A DNA stretch of 64,000 bases, taken from Epiperipatus broadwayi (Eukaryota; Onychophora; Udeonychophora; Euonychophora; Peripatidae). Positions 31,600 through 44,840 of this stretch are shown piece by piece (positions within the stretch are counted from its first letter, which is position 1; each line of letters opens with the position of its first letter). Made by a program: the position numbers and the translations under genes. The notes beneath the pieces are model-generated. The model saw nothing but the letters and a program-made list of their open reading frames with translations. It searched no databases and was not told where the DNA came from. The stretch spans positions 10,465,649-10,529,648 of the forward strand of contig JAQFVV010000030.1 of NCBI GenBank assembly GCA_028023455.1. Direction: 5' to 3'.

Positions 31600-34480
31600 G
31601 TAGTAATGTGCATGTAAGAAAATGTAAAACAAAAATCATCATCACATTTTTATATAAAAAGGAAGCTGTAGGGCATCCAAGTTTAAACCCTACAAGAACC
31701 AGTTCTAAAAGCTTAAGATAGAAAGAGAGTGGAGCAACAGTTATATTCTTTATTTATCTGTGTGTTGATATAAAAACTCAAAAAGAGTAGTACAAACATT
31801 TAATAGGTAATTTTTTGTTAAAAAAATAAAAATAAAGTTATAACACATATGTATAGGCAGTGTGTGTTATAAAAGCTATTTAGTTAGCCACTTTTAAATG
31901 ACACATATTAACTTTCTTTAAACTAACCTATATCTGGCTAAATTTTAATATCTTATTCTATACTTCTATTTTTGCTTTTCTATAATTGTAAGTTGGAATT
32001 AAAAGCTAAGGATTTGATTTTGAATATTAAGGTTAGAATTACTCAGCTAGCAATTAGATTATTTTAATGTCAGTTTATGAATGATTTGAAATGATAAAAT
32101 ATGTGTGTAAATTACATACATAAATTTACAATTATTATATATTGAAAAAGAAGAAGGGTTAAATCTGTCAAATTATTTTTTTATTCAACAATTTTGTGTT
32201 AAAGGAGAAAATCTGTTGAATAAAATGAATATTTTGTAACAATTTTGTTTTTATAAATGATTGTTTGTCATTTTGGAGTTTAAGCTTGGTGAGAACTCTA
32301 ATTTTAAAAATGTCTCATCTTGAGATCAAAAGAAAGAAGCTCAAATTTTAGATGTTACAGATATACATGAGGAAAAAGGATTAAGACTATTTTTTCTGTC
32401 AAAACAAAAGTTTGTCTAAAAATCAGGATACTGAGATTTTTCAAACTATTCAACTAAAAAACGATTTGGTTGAAAATAAGTTATAGATCTAATTAAAAGA
32501 GGTGGCCAAAAATAGAAAAAAAAATCGGATATAAAAGCAGTCTGGAAAATCAGTTGAGATTATATTATAGAGAGACTTTTAAAATTATCGAAACTAAAGC
32601 AGACAAATATTTTTAATTCTGCTAGATAACCTTTTTTTTTTAAATCATTTTTTTTAAATATCAAGTTTTGAATGTTGAAAATATAAGGATGGTGGGCTAA
32701 GAAAAATTAATATATATCTCGTCTGTTGACTGAGTCATCATCAACTAGCACATCATATAGGAAAGAAAAGATGTCTTGTCTGAAAAATAATATTCTACAC
32801 CTTTCAATTGACTGAGAGAAATAAGATGTTTTTAAATAGAAAGAAGAAAACATTCACCTGCATTGGAAGTTGATCAGGAAAAAGAGTAATCTACTGATAA
32901 ATATTAAATCATCAAGTCCAATTAATTGTTCCAGTAACTGAGTTTAATCCAAGCAAAATTATAAATGTGAAAACAACTGCTATACTTCACCCACTAAAAA
33001 AATCATGCTTGACAGGAAGAGAAGAAGAGTTAATATAATGATTTCCAAATTGTCCACTAAAGCAAATAACCTCAATAGAATCATCATCATCAAATAATTA
33101 TATACCTCAGGAAAGAGATTGTTCCCAAAGAAAAACGGAAATGGTAGCTGCAAAATATAAACATTAAACAAGATAAATTTTAATTATTGGAAGTTGCTGC
33201 CAAAGAATGGAACTGGTAATATGAATTTTTTTATGTTTTTTTTATAATATCAGAGACTTAATAAAATTTTAGCAATAAAGTGATATAGTTTATTTAAAGA
33301 ACTTTTAAAGACAATTCAGACCGATTAAAACCAAGAATTTTTTACTAATGATAACCTTAGGCTTCCTTAATGATTTTGTATGTACCAAAATTATGATTGT
33401 TTATTGATTTACAGTTATGAAATATTATTAATGTATATAATAATTATTTTTTTTGTAATATTATTTTGGTTTTAAATAATATTTTGGTTTTTACGGAAAT
33501 AAAACACACACATACATAATAATAGTTTACCTGAATATAATTGCGAGTGAATGTGAAGGAATAAGCAGTATTAAAATATTAAATTATTTTGTCTTAAAAA
33601 AGTATAGGTTTCAGAGTGTAGAAGGGAGAGGGATAGAAATATACTTTAAAACTTGTTCGGTAAAACTTGCTCTTTCACTTCTATTACATTTTTTTATATC
33701 ATTCTGTTTGACACATTAGATTATAAAATATGTGTGCCAATGAGTGAATATTTTTTTAAAGAAATACTTTTCTTGTGGATGGAACATTTTAACAAATCAG
33801 TTACCCAATTTAATACAATATACATTTGGGCGGGAAAGGGGGAAGAACGTGAAATTAATCTGAAGATTGCAATGTAATCAATTATTATTATTATTCATAT
33901 AAATTTTCATGTTTATCTATAGATTTTCATGTAGATATTAGTAATGCATTAATAAATGTTAATTTGTTTTATTAAACGAGGTGTATATATTTCATTAAGA
34001 GTAGTCTTTATTAAGTGTGATCATTCATCATCAAGGTGAATATTAGCTATTTAAGTTCCAATTAGATATACTAAAATTAAGCAATGATTATGAATTTCTT
34101 TATAAAAATTAGGTTTATGATTAGGCTTAGTCCTAAAGCTGTGGTTAACCATTATTGTTATCCTCATCATCATCATCATCATCATCACATTTTAATTAAT
34201 GAACTGTTTAAATGTTTAAAGGCCATAAATAAATATTGATTTCTTATTATTATTATAATAACAACCACCATTCCATCATCTATTTCATGCAAGGATAAGT
34301 GAATTGCTATCCTAAATTAATAATATAATCAGAGCTAGTAAAACTTATAAAAAAATATTGAAACACATTTGTTATGTTAAGGTCTAAGAAATGATTTCTG
34401 TCTAATGAATTCCACTTTGGTTTAAAGATGTTTTACATTTACCTAAATATTAGTGCATACAGTGATATGGCTCTAAAAAG
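31600..34480. other. AT-rich non-coding DNA with a (CAT)n microsatellite
   Basis: No gene recognised. The (CAT)n run is at about 34163-34188. Broken frames between 32240 and 33240 have a slightly coding-like composition but no domain. Confidence 0.4.
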
Positions 34481-34487
34481 CAAAATC

Positions 34488-34625
34488 CTCCATTTTTATT
34501 AGAAATAAAGTACCAAAAAGGGATTCAAACCTGGTACATGTGAAAAGGTTATTAGATATAACTGTGTCTAGATCCAGATAATCTAGTGGTGCCCTACTAG
34601 ACCATATTCACTTGGTATTTATTTA
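34488..34625 (-). repeat. tRNA-like repeat (minus)
   Basis: The minus strand carries accaggtttgaatcccttttt, with the B-box-like ggtttgaatccc, preceded by a tRNA-like region. A ctagtggtgccc motif is present on the plus strand at 34589. Probably a decayed tRNA-derived SINE. Confidence 0.4.
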
Positions 34626-34629
34626 AATA

Positions 34630-35005
34630 TGCACTTAACATCAAACCAAAAAATGAAAGTGGATAAAATCTACTATCTGTATACCTGAGAAGATATTTTA
34701 TTGAGTTATTAATATACCCGAGTTATAATAGTTGTTATTAATAATTTGTTTATAATTATTGATATTGTGATATCTTGAGAAATCGAATTATAGAAATATG
34801 TTTTATTTAATTCAATGATCCTTAATATGATTGATAACTCAGTCTGATCTTTTGTTTAATAGCTTATGCTCAGCAAGTTACAATGTTTAATTCTTTTCTC
34901 TTTGGTATAAAAATTTAAGTTATCATTTTTCGTTTATTAAGCTAAATAATTCTTTTGAATCTTTAATGATGTTACAATGGATCTATGATCATCTTTTATT
35001 ATGTT
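34630..35005. other. AT-rich non-coding DNA
   Basis: Nothing recognised. Confidence 0.5.
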
Positions 35006-35052
35006 ACAATATATATATAACAAAATAAATGTCCGCTAATATCAATAATACA

Positions 35053-35214
35053 ATAACGAAACTTAAATATATTCCAAACAACGATAAACAATTTATAATA
35101 CAATATAAATAAAAACTCAATAAATATTTCTTTATGAGTTTTTATTGAGTTTTTATTTATATTGTATTATAAATTGTTTACCGTTGTTTGGAATATATTT
35201 AAGTTTCGTTATAT
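35053..35214. repeat. Perfectly folded hairpin between TA runs
   Basis: Arms ataacgaaacttaaatatat...(35053 on) and the matching ...aagtttcgttat (ending 35214) pair almost without mismatch over about 75 bp, around a loop near 35132-35140. TA runs lie at both sides. No ribozyme core found. Confidence 0.8.
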
Positions 35215-35579
35215 ATATATAATAAATTATGAATGATTTACATTAGAAAGATTGCAGAAAGTAAAAGAAAAAAGATTATTTTGAAAATAATGATAGAAAA
35301 GTTTAGAAAAAATGTTTTGGGTTGATGAGCAGCCTGATTTTTGCATAATGATGAAAATATCTTAAATTATAAAACATTTTTCAAATAAACATTGCATTAA
35401 TATTTTTCTCATATAAAAACATAGAACCATTAAACATCACATGATTACTATTCTTTATGCTTACGTAAGCTGTTTATACAGAGGCAAAACTCTCCATTAC
35501 TCATTGCAAGCCAGAATAATCAGTGGATGCAGGAAGGTTTGTGCATACAATCCCTATCTAGTGCCTACTTATCAAATAT

Positions 35580-35620
35580 CTTCAGACTAGTTACTAGCTT
35601 GTGGCTTTCATCAGTGAGGA
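35580..35620 (-). ncRNA. Hammerhead motif in B2
   Basis: Minus strand: UCCUCA, CUGAUGA (exact), stem II AGC-cacaa-GCU, then GUAA in place of GAAA, and CUAGUC with a GUC triplet. Relative to the GGC/GCC stem II of B1 and B4, both strands changed together (G-C to A-U), a compensatory pair. The GAAA lesion makes this copy inactive. Confidence 0.6.
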
Positions 35621-35883
35621 ACTTTGGATTTGAGAGCACTGCACTTAGAAACTGCCCAATAGGATTATAGTGATTTTGGTTATTAAAGACCAAAGACATC
35701 TAAATGTATGGATGCTGAACTGAGTTCAGATCTATATGACTATACAAGCTAATGAGCTCAAATTAAAAATACTGTGTTTTATTTGGAACTGAAAGCTTTA
35801 TAGTTAGCTAATAAGGTAAAAAGTGATTTCTGGAAGATTGCATTAGATGTTAAGATCTAAGTACAGTGCTATTGGATACAAGG

Positions 35884-35926
35884 TTCCTCACTGATGAAAT
35901 CCACAAGCTAGAAAGTAGTCTGTGGA
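35884..35926 (+). ncRNA. Hammerhead motif in B3 (core boxes intact)
   Basis: UUCCUCA, then CUGAUGA (35891-35897), a stem II damaged by one change (AUC versus GCU), GAAA (35911-35914), GUAGUC with a GUC triplet, and UGUGGA pairing with the upstream strand at five of six positions. Both conserved core boxes are intact, but stems II and III are weakened. Confidence 0.6.
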
Positions 35927-36059
35927 TATTAGATGAGTAGGTACTAAACAGGGATTTTATGCACAAACCTACCTGCATCCATTGATTACTCTGGCTTGCA
36001 CTGAATGGCACTACTTTGTGGAGAGTTTTGCATCTATGTAAAAAATATAGAATAGTATA

Positions 36060-37330
36060 CAATAAAAATTAAGACAAAATTAACAAAAATGAAACTATAT
36101 TTCTGACTAGAAATCTTGTTGACCTTAGAATATGATTTATTCAATCGATTTTATTTATTTATCAAGAAAATATTTTGTAATAAAGCAAAATTTTATGCAG
36201 TTATTTACTTTTACTCAATGGTTTTTTGTGAAGTTCAAATAAAGAAAATTATATATTTTTATTAATAATGTTTTGAAATATTAAAAAATGCTATCTAAAA
36301 TCATAGATTCTTTACACATCATTTTTTACTGTAGAATTATATAATTTATTCAGTTTCAACTCTTTCATTTAATGTAGTTTTCAGAAAGCACTAGATATAA
36401 TAATTGAAGTAATAAGAAAATCAAGTCATACATGGTAATATAATGGGTGTGCTAATAGATTTAAAGAAGTTTTTCTGATAAATGCTGGAAAAGAAGCATT
36501 TAAAACCTTTATCTAGAATTATCCCTACCCCAAACCTGTTTCAAGCTGATGGCTCTTCTCAGGAGACACTTCTTTAGAGCTATTAGCATGCTCATTATAT
36601 TATAATAGTTGGCTAAGTTGGATTTGTAATTACTTTTTGAAAAGCAATGGATAAGTTTGAATCATAATGTTTTTTTTAATTTTAAATCTATATAATTTAT
36701 TTATTTTATTATCAAAACAATAAAAATATTTAAACTAATAAAAAAATGTATATTTTTGACAAGATTTTTACTATGTTTTCCAATACAACAAAAATAAATT
36801 ATTATGAAGAATTTGCCTAAACAAATTAAGACCTCAAATTTATATACAAATGTGTTAAAGATTTTGGTTTAATTTTTTTTTTTAATTCGGTTTTTACATA
36901 CTATGTTATATAATTTCCAAAAAAAGAATTATAAACTCTATAGAATGTAATAAGTATTGTTAAATACAGCAAGAATAATTCAAAAATAAAAATACTTTTT
37001 TGAAATTATTATTTTTATAATTAGCTTTGGTTTTATTTTTATTTTTGCAACCAAAAGTATATATTTGTTGGGTTTTATAAACATTATTGTATATTCAAAT
37101 GATTTATATGAAGTGTGCTATTAAATTAAATGCTATAAAATAAAGAAGATAATACTAGACTTTTTGTTGTATTTATCTAAAATATGACATAAAATATAAT
37201 GAATGTTAAATGGATTCTCTAAATAAAATCAGAAGTAGCTAAACATAAAATGCTATAGATTTAGAGATTGTGTTTAAATATTTCCTTTCTCAAAAACCAT
37301 TATATATTATACTGGACATTTCACACCACT
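36060..37330. other. AT-rich non-coding DNA
   Basis: Nothing recognised. Confidence 0.5.
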
Positions 37331-37381
37331 TATCACTGAGGGTGCCACTAGGCCACTGTCAACCTAAAAAATTTGATTTAC

Positions 37382-37500
37382 AGTGATCAGAAGTTAAGTG
37401 ATGATGAATGGCCCAATGTAAATGCTGCCAGACTGACACACAGAGAGAAAGAGATTTTAAATATTATTCAGCCAAATGAGAAACAGAATACAGAAACAAA
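37382..37500 (+). CDS. Candidate host exon (weak)
   Basis: A frame with ordinary amino-acid composition, SDQKLSDDEWPNVNAARLTH, followed by REKEILNIIQPNEKQNTETK. It starts after a possible splice acceptor (gatttacag, 37375-37383) and could end at a weak donor (aaa|gtcagc). It stands out from the surrounding AT-rich frames. I do not recognise the protein. Chance or an old repeat is possible. Confidence 0.25.
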
Positions 37501-37759
37501 GTCAGCCAAAAAAAATAATAATTTTTTAATAATATTTAGATTCATTAAATTCAAAACAAATATTAGTTATAAAATAATAAAAGTTTCACCCAAACTTCTT
37601 AACCTTATTTGTCTGAGAGTGCAAGTGAAGATTAGTGAAACATCAGCAGATAATTTTGTTTTCTCACCTAAGCTTATAAGGGAATTGTCATGATCTTTCT
37701 GCCAATGATTTATCTACACAAATCACATTTTCCTTTCATTTCTATTTTCCTTCTCTTTA

Positions 37760-37982
37760 GGAACCTATTCCTATTTGCTACATGCTGTATGAGTATCAGT
37801 TATATAACTCTTTGTTAAAGATTTTTAGAAAAGACTATCTTGAATGGAAGTTAACAACAGTGTGGAGTTATTGCTCCTTAATCCAGGAGAAGACATCAGG
37901 ACTAAGACAAGGACATCCTATGCTCCTTAAACACTCCTATGGGTTTACCTTTATTATACATCTCCTAGGGTTACTTCCATAA
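37760..37982 (+). CDS. Candidate exon or RT-like fragment (weak)
   Basis: A strong pyrimidine tract and acceptor (ctattttccttctctttag, ending 37760) precede a frame reading EPIPICYMLYEYQLYNSLLK. Later it reads EKTSGLRQGHPMLL, which resembles RT motif B (SGLRQGDPLSP) of LINEs. It could therefore be a host exon or a decayed retrotransposon; the RT-like string favours the latter slightly. Confidence 0.25.
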
Positions 37983-37999
37983 AAGTGAATAGAAAAGAT

Positions 38000-38820
38000 T
38001 ATAGTTTATGTAATATTAAATATAATCATTAAAATAACTCTCATACTCTATATGACATAAAAGAAAATAGAATTAAACCATAATCAATAAACTGCCAACC
38101 AAAAGAGCTATGGTCTGCAGGCAATGCATACACACATTAAACTAAATTGATTTCAAGCAAAATGGAATGGATGAGATAAAAGAAAAACTACTGTTATCTG
38201 CCAAAGCCTTTAACAATAAATAATAATAAAATGAGTACAAGATACCACTTTCAATACACTCTCTGACAAACCAATAGTCACAAGAAATACAGCTAATACT
38301 AAAAATACTTCTAAATCAACTAATGTAACTAAACTAATACAAATAAGCCTATCATATGTTCATTGTTTTTTTTAAATAGCAAGACTAGAGACTTGAGCCC
38401 TGGTTAAGATAATAATATTAATTTACCTTTGAGGTTTCAGTTTTCCTTTGTGATTTGTTCCAACATCATGTGCAAGGTTCAGTTGCAGCAACTTACATTG
38501 CTATTGGCTTCCTTTCTTTTTTATCTTTATGCAGCTGGTCATAAAGTATGAAGGCAAATTTTCAGATCAATCTGGACCTTTTAAATTAGGACATGTTAAT
38601 GATGAAATGATTTAGAGCTTAGAGGTTCATCTTAGAATGGGTTTTAGCATGGCACACCTTTGATATTTTTCTGCAAGGCTGGTAGATTTTGCATTGGGAA
38701 TTGATGATCTCTAGCTCCAGTAAAAGGGTATGCATCATCATTTTATGGAAAATCAGTTTTAGAATCAAAATGTCTGTGATAACAACTAGAGAAACTTTTC
38801 TTTCTTTTTTAAATGCTTTC
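38000..38820. other. AT-rich non-coding DNA
   Basis: Nothing recognised. Confidence 0.5.
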
Positions 38821-38825
38821 TTTAG

Positions 38826-40024
<1,199 letters not shown>

Positions 40025-40219
40025 TAACTCATCCTTCTTGGGAAAATGGAAAACAGAAATGAAACAATTACCTAACAATATTTTACCTGACATACACCTG
40101 AAAGCAAACAGAATAAATAGTGACCTACAATTCTGAGGATAAATAATTCAGTTATTGGACTATAAATACACAATGCACCATTAACACCAAAAGAGCTACC
40201 ACAATTTAGACAACATAAG

Positions 40220-40400
40220 CTACCATAGTATTTGATAAAGATAGTGCAAAAACCTTTGCAATGCTCTGCTCCTTTGAGTCTTAGGGACTGGGAAATATAA
40301 AGCTATGTCTTGCTTTATTGAGTCTTAGGGGCTGAAAAATATATAAGTATGCTTTTTTTGGAGATTTAGAAGTGGGGTTCATGTCAGTACTACCTTAACT
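40220..40400. repeat. Dispersed repeat, copy 2 (inverted relative to 2740-2960)
   Basis: The motifs gagtcttagggactg and gagtcttaggggctg lie 50 bp apart, matching the reverse complement of the pair near 2775-2835. Confidence 0.35.
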
Positions 40401-41750
40401 GCACCCTGATAAAAAATAAAAAATCAGAAAATGGTTTGGATCAATAGGTGATGTAGAACACACCTCAGAGTTGCATGAAAACATTGCCTTCTCAGACCAA
40501 TGAAAAAAATTCTTCATCCATCACCTAAACTGAAAATACAGCTAAACAACTCCAACAATCAAATCTCCAATCCAATTTCCAAAATCATAGATTTTCTATT
40601 TAACTCTAAACATGAACCCTTTATGCATTCATGAAAGCTACTATTTTATAATTTATAATCATCAGAACTCTTGTCACATATTTCACCATAATTTTTAAAA
40701 TTACTTCTGTATAAACTGTATTCTTTCTTTTTTTCTCAGATATTGTTGAGATCAAATTGAGTGGTAATTTTGTAATGATGTTTACCAGCATGTGATCATC
40801 ATCATCAAGCAGTTGGATAGCCATTTGCAGTGGTGGACACCAGTATATGATCACCACTAACCCTCAGTAGGCTAGCCATTTGTAATGCTACCATTATTTG
40901 TAGAGTTGAACTTGAGGTAATGGCAATTTATCAACAATCTAGTTCAAAATAAATATAAAATCACTTATCAATATTTAATTTAAAACATAAAATAATGAGC
41001 ATGAGATCACTCTGTGAAATTATTCTGATATCAGCCCAGCTAATTATCTTAAGCATAGGCATAATTAACTATAAGTTCACCAGCATTAAAAATAAGTATA
41101 AGTCATTCATCATCATAAATGATCAACAATAAAATAAATTAACAGTCAATCTGGTGACTGGATTTTGAATGGGTCTGTTGTAGACCAGGCTAACTATTTA
41201 GCCATTGCCATCTTGGGGCAATTATTTAAATATTAATTTGGATGCACAAACTTAAGTGCTAATCCATAGAATATATAACCATAAAAACAATAGTGCTGGG
41301 ATATTAAAACATGGTGATCAATGTCAATGCTGTGACCATGTAGTTCCATTAGTGTACTGGCAGCTATAAATTTAATTCTGATAAATACTAAACTAAATAA
41401 AAATGTAGTGCACAAATTCAAGGAATATACTCTTCATGCCAATCCAGAATTATTATCAACTGGATGCTCATAAGCTCTAAATACACTCTCCATTTTATAT
41501 AAACAATTGATATGCATGAATGTAGCTCAGAGAGCATAATCTCTATAATTGTTACTGTGATTAAAATATAATGCAACACATTTTAAAACTATATAGAATT
41601 AAGTTCACTGAAATACTTTTAACAATTAAATATAAGTTTATTAATAAGAATTAAAAAAATAACATATAAGCCTTCTGATTTTGATTAATATACAAAATTC
41701 AAGATATTACTTTGTGATTTACATATGTGTTTCCATTATAAAACATCTAT
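40400..41750. other. AT-rich non-coding DNA
   Basis: Nothing coding seen. A short local similarity (tagccatttgYaRtg) occurs twice near 40820 and 40875. Confidence 0.45.
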
Positions 41751-41784
41751 ACATCTGCACACAGACATGCAATATCATTTCTGC

Positions 41785-42190
41785 ACATAATTGAATCATC
41801 ACATAAAAATAAAATATGCTTTACATTATCACATTTTAATGATACAAATACCTCATACAGATTTACATAGAACACATATATATCACACAGATGCATAAAA
41901 TAAAAATTGATTAATGTATTTGAATTGTCATAAAAATAAAATAAATTTTTAAGTTGTCACATTTTAATGATACAGATATCTTATATTACGCTTATACAAA
42001 ACTATATGCACATATCATCACACATACATGTGGTATAATGAGTTATTAATATACTTAAATTGTCACAAACCTATAAATGAAATTCATTTTTTATAATACA
42101 TAATTACTGATAAGTTTAACATATGTGTGCATAGAAATGTGTGCATACACTGACATTTTTACTATGATATTTTATCAAAATAATAGAATT
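41785..42190. repeat. Degenerate tandem repeat, period about 133 bp
   Basis: About three units begin at 41790, 41924 and 42057 with RaattgtcaYaaa-type starts. The first two share cacattttaatgatacaRata and the cacaYRcacaYa-type middles. It lies just before copy 2 of the 1.1-kb duplication. Confidence 0.55.
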
Positions 42191-42239
42191 ATTAAAAATG
42201 TTTTTTCAGAATCAATTCCCTGTTAAAATAAATATACAT

Positions 42240-43365
42240 TCATTATTTTTAATAGTAAAGTTTTTCTCTCTTTTTTTTAAAAAAAAATAAGATCAACATT
42301 TGACAGGTTACTTTTAATTAATTATAAACATCTTTAAAAAGCTATAGCAAGTTGTTGTTCTACTTTTCTAAATTAAAATGATTTTTCTTTTCCTTTTTTC
42401 AAAGTAAAGTCATCTATGAATCAATCATTTCATTTAAGCAAAAGTTTTCTTGTTTTCTTTAAACATATATAGATTTTAAATGTCATTTTTCTAAAAAAAA
42501 TATTTAAAATAAGTCACCAGCTGCATTTTATATAAATACAATGTGATACATTTATCTGTGGTTTTTATGTATAGTCAAAGCAGCATATTTATATCAATTT
42601 TTCAGAAAGCTGATGGATTCTTTGGGTATCATCATAAGGACAGATATAGTCCAAATAAGTGTTGCCATTCAACTGCCTCCACTTTGGCTATGGAGAACTC
42701 AGAGAAGTTGGGTCTTTCTTCTCAGTGAATCCAAACTCCAGCATAGTGAACTAGTAGCAGCCACTACCTTTAATTACTCATCTTCATGGTAGCTTTGTAT
42801 AACTCTGGAAACCAACAACTCTAAGAACTCTGGGAAAACCATCTACTCTAACTTTTTATCAACACTTTTTATAGTTAGGGTGAGGTGGGGAAATTTATTA
42901 ACTGAAGAATGTTTTTCCTATTTTTATCAATTTTTAATCTACTTTAATGCCTTTAAAAGACACTTTGAAATTTTATCAGTATAATCTACAAGTTTTACTT
43001 ATAAAAAAATTTTCTAAAATAGATAGTACACATTTCACAAAAAATGTTATACAAATTTTAATTTAAAAAAAAGATTTTTAAAATAGATATGGGTATTTTT
43101 ACAATTATCAGTAGATCTACTTTAACATAAAACATACATTTTTAAATTTCAAATCAGAATTCAATAAAACTATTTTTTAGATCTTTGTAAATGTTCATTT
43201 CATAATAAAATTTTATTTTAAAATTCAAAATTATTTCATCCTTCACTATTACTCCAATAGAATGTGGAAAATGTTTACAAAAAAATTTAGCTATGTTTAT
43301 TTCTACTTTTTCTTTCAACTTTATATATATTTGTGTTGTATGCCATGAAACCCATATAGTTACAA
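42240..43365 (+). repeat. Direct duplication, copy 2
   Basis: Colinear with 38826-40024. It has a 40-bp insertion (near 42866-42905, agttagggtgaggtgggg) that copy 1 lacks, and it lacks the microsatellite expansion. Divergence is visible but long blocks remain identical. Confidence 0.8.
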
Positions 43366-43402
43366 TGTATATAAAAATAAAATGTCTGTTTATTAAAAAC
43401 TA

Positions 43403-43745
43403 TTGTAATAACAATAAATATAACAGTAATTAGCTATTATATATGGTCTTTTAATCTGCAGAAGTACTTTCAGTTAATTCCTTAATCCTCCTCAACTGTC
43501 AATAAATTAAAAAAATAGAATGGAATTAAACATCATCAACTGAAATCCCATGAGTCCCAAATTTTAATGTTAGCAGCTTGCCTATTCTTCGTGGGATTTG
43601 AGTTGATGATGTTTGCTTCTGTTTTTTTTTTCAATTTAGCAGCACTTGAGGAGGGTTAAGGAATTAACTAAAGGCACTTTTGCAGATTGAAAGACTGCAT
43701 ATAATAATTAATTATCATTATATTTGTTATTTTTGTTATATATAT
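43403..43745. repeat. Fold-back element with hammerhead-like arms (family I)
   Basis: Arms about 43403-43556 and 43590-43745 are inverted copies; for example agttaattccttaa on the left pairs with ttaaggaattaact on the right. Both arms contain a degenerate hammerhead-like string. The ends are TA-rich. Confidence 0.7.
43456..43500 (-). ncRNA. Degenerate hammerhead-like motif in family I
   Basis: Minus strand: ACAG, core UUGAGGA (consensus CUGANGA, with C3 to U), stem II around UUAA-GGAA-UUAA, GAAA, stem III AGUACU, and a CUU triplet followed by CUG pairing with CAG. The GAAAGUACUUCU string is the same as in the PLE-1 arms. The inverted copy at 43640-43690 has a perfect GUUAA/UUAAC stem II but UAAA for GAAA. 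Confidence 0.35.
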
Positions 43746-43749
43746 ACTT

Positions 43750-44840
43750 TACATATTTTTTATGCTTTTATATTTGGAATCTATTTTTTATTCATGCTCA
43801 TTTCCCATAACTTCATATCTTTTTTTTAACTTCTTATTCTCTCATAATTATGAGTCTATTAACATTAAGTCAATGTAAATGAAGCATTAGTTAAATTACC
43901 ACTAAATTCATGTCCAACTCTAATTACATGTTGAAAATTATGAATAGACTTAATAAATATTGTGTTGGCATATTTGATGAATTTTGACTAGTTTTAAATA
44001 TTGATGATGACATCAGTTTAGTGCCAGAACATATGTTCAACAAGAGATTGATTGATTTTTCAACAAATATTGTCACTTAAAAAGATCATAACCTTTTCTA
44101 TACTGATCATGATAAGAATATTTATTATATTTTATTTATAAGAAATATAAAAACATATAATGAATAATTTTAATATACTAAAACATTTAAATTTAATATT
44201 ATTCTATAAATATTACACTTATATTTATTTTAAAGTTTGAATATTATTATCAGATGTAGGTTTAAAAGTTCTTTCTTAACTCATTTATACTTTTTAATGA
44301 TTTAAATAATTTTTTTTTCATAACTTATTTTTATAGAGATTATAACATAGAATATAAAAGATAGACCTTTAAAATGTGGTATTAATGTAAATTTATCTAT
44401 GCCCAGTAAAGATATGTGTTTTACTGTTGTAAACAGTTTTATAAAAAACAGCAATTCATTCCTTGTGGTGAAAATTATAATACTAATTTTATCTAGATTG
44501 TATTGGAGTAAAAAAAGATATAATTTCTACTTATGTTTTTAATAGATCAAATATTTTGAAATGTATTAACTGCTATATTTTGTATGAAAAACTTAATTGA
44601 GACCATCTTTATCATAATTTAAATATAAATGAAAAACATTATAATGAGTGTATAAAAATAATTGTCATCAATTGGTTAACGCTCGCAATGGATCATGTAA
44701 AAATATTTTCCACATTTAATATATTAAACTTTAAAAAAATTGATTTAAACTATTGGTTAAAAATTTGTTTTTATTTATTATATGTGTAATTTTCCAAAAT
44801 GGGACAAAATGGAGGATACTCCAATTAACTGGGAATAGGA
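43750..44840. other. AT-rich non-coding DNA
   Basis: Nothing recognised. Confidence 0.5.

Larger units (their letters stand above)
35424..36036. mobile_element. Family B inverted pair, copies B2 (minus) and B3 (plus)
   Basis: B2, about 35424-35650, runs on the minus strand and starts ggcaaaactctcc on the plus strand. B3, about 35650-36036, runs plus and ends tggagagttttgc. Together they form a large fold-back. Both contain hammerhead motifs. The outer left flank aaccattaaacatcacatgat matches the end of copy B4 at 46190. Confidence 0.75.
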
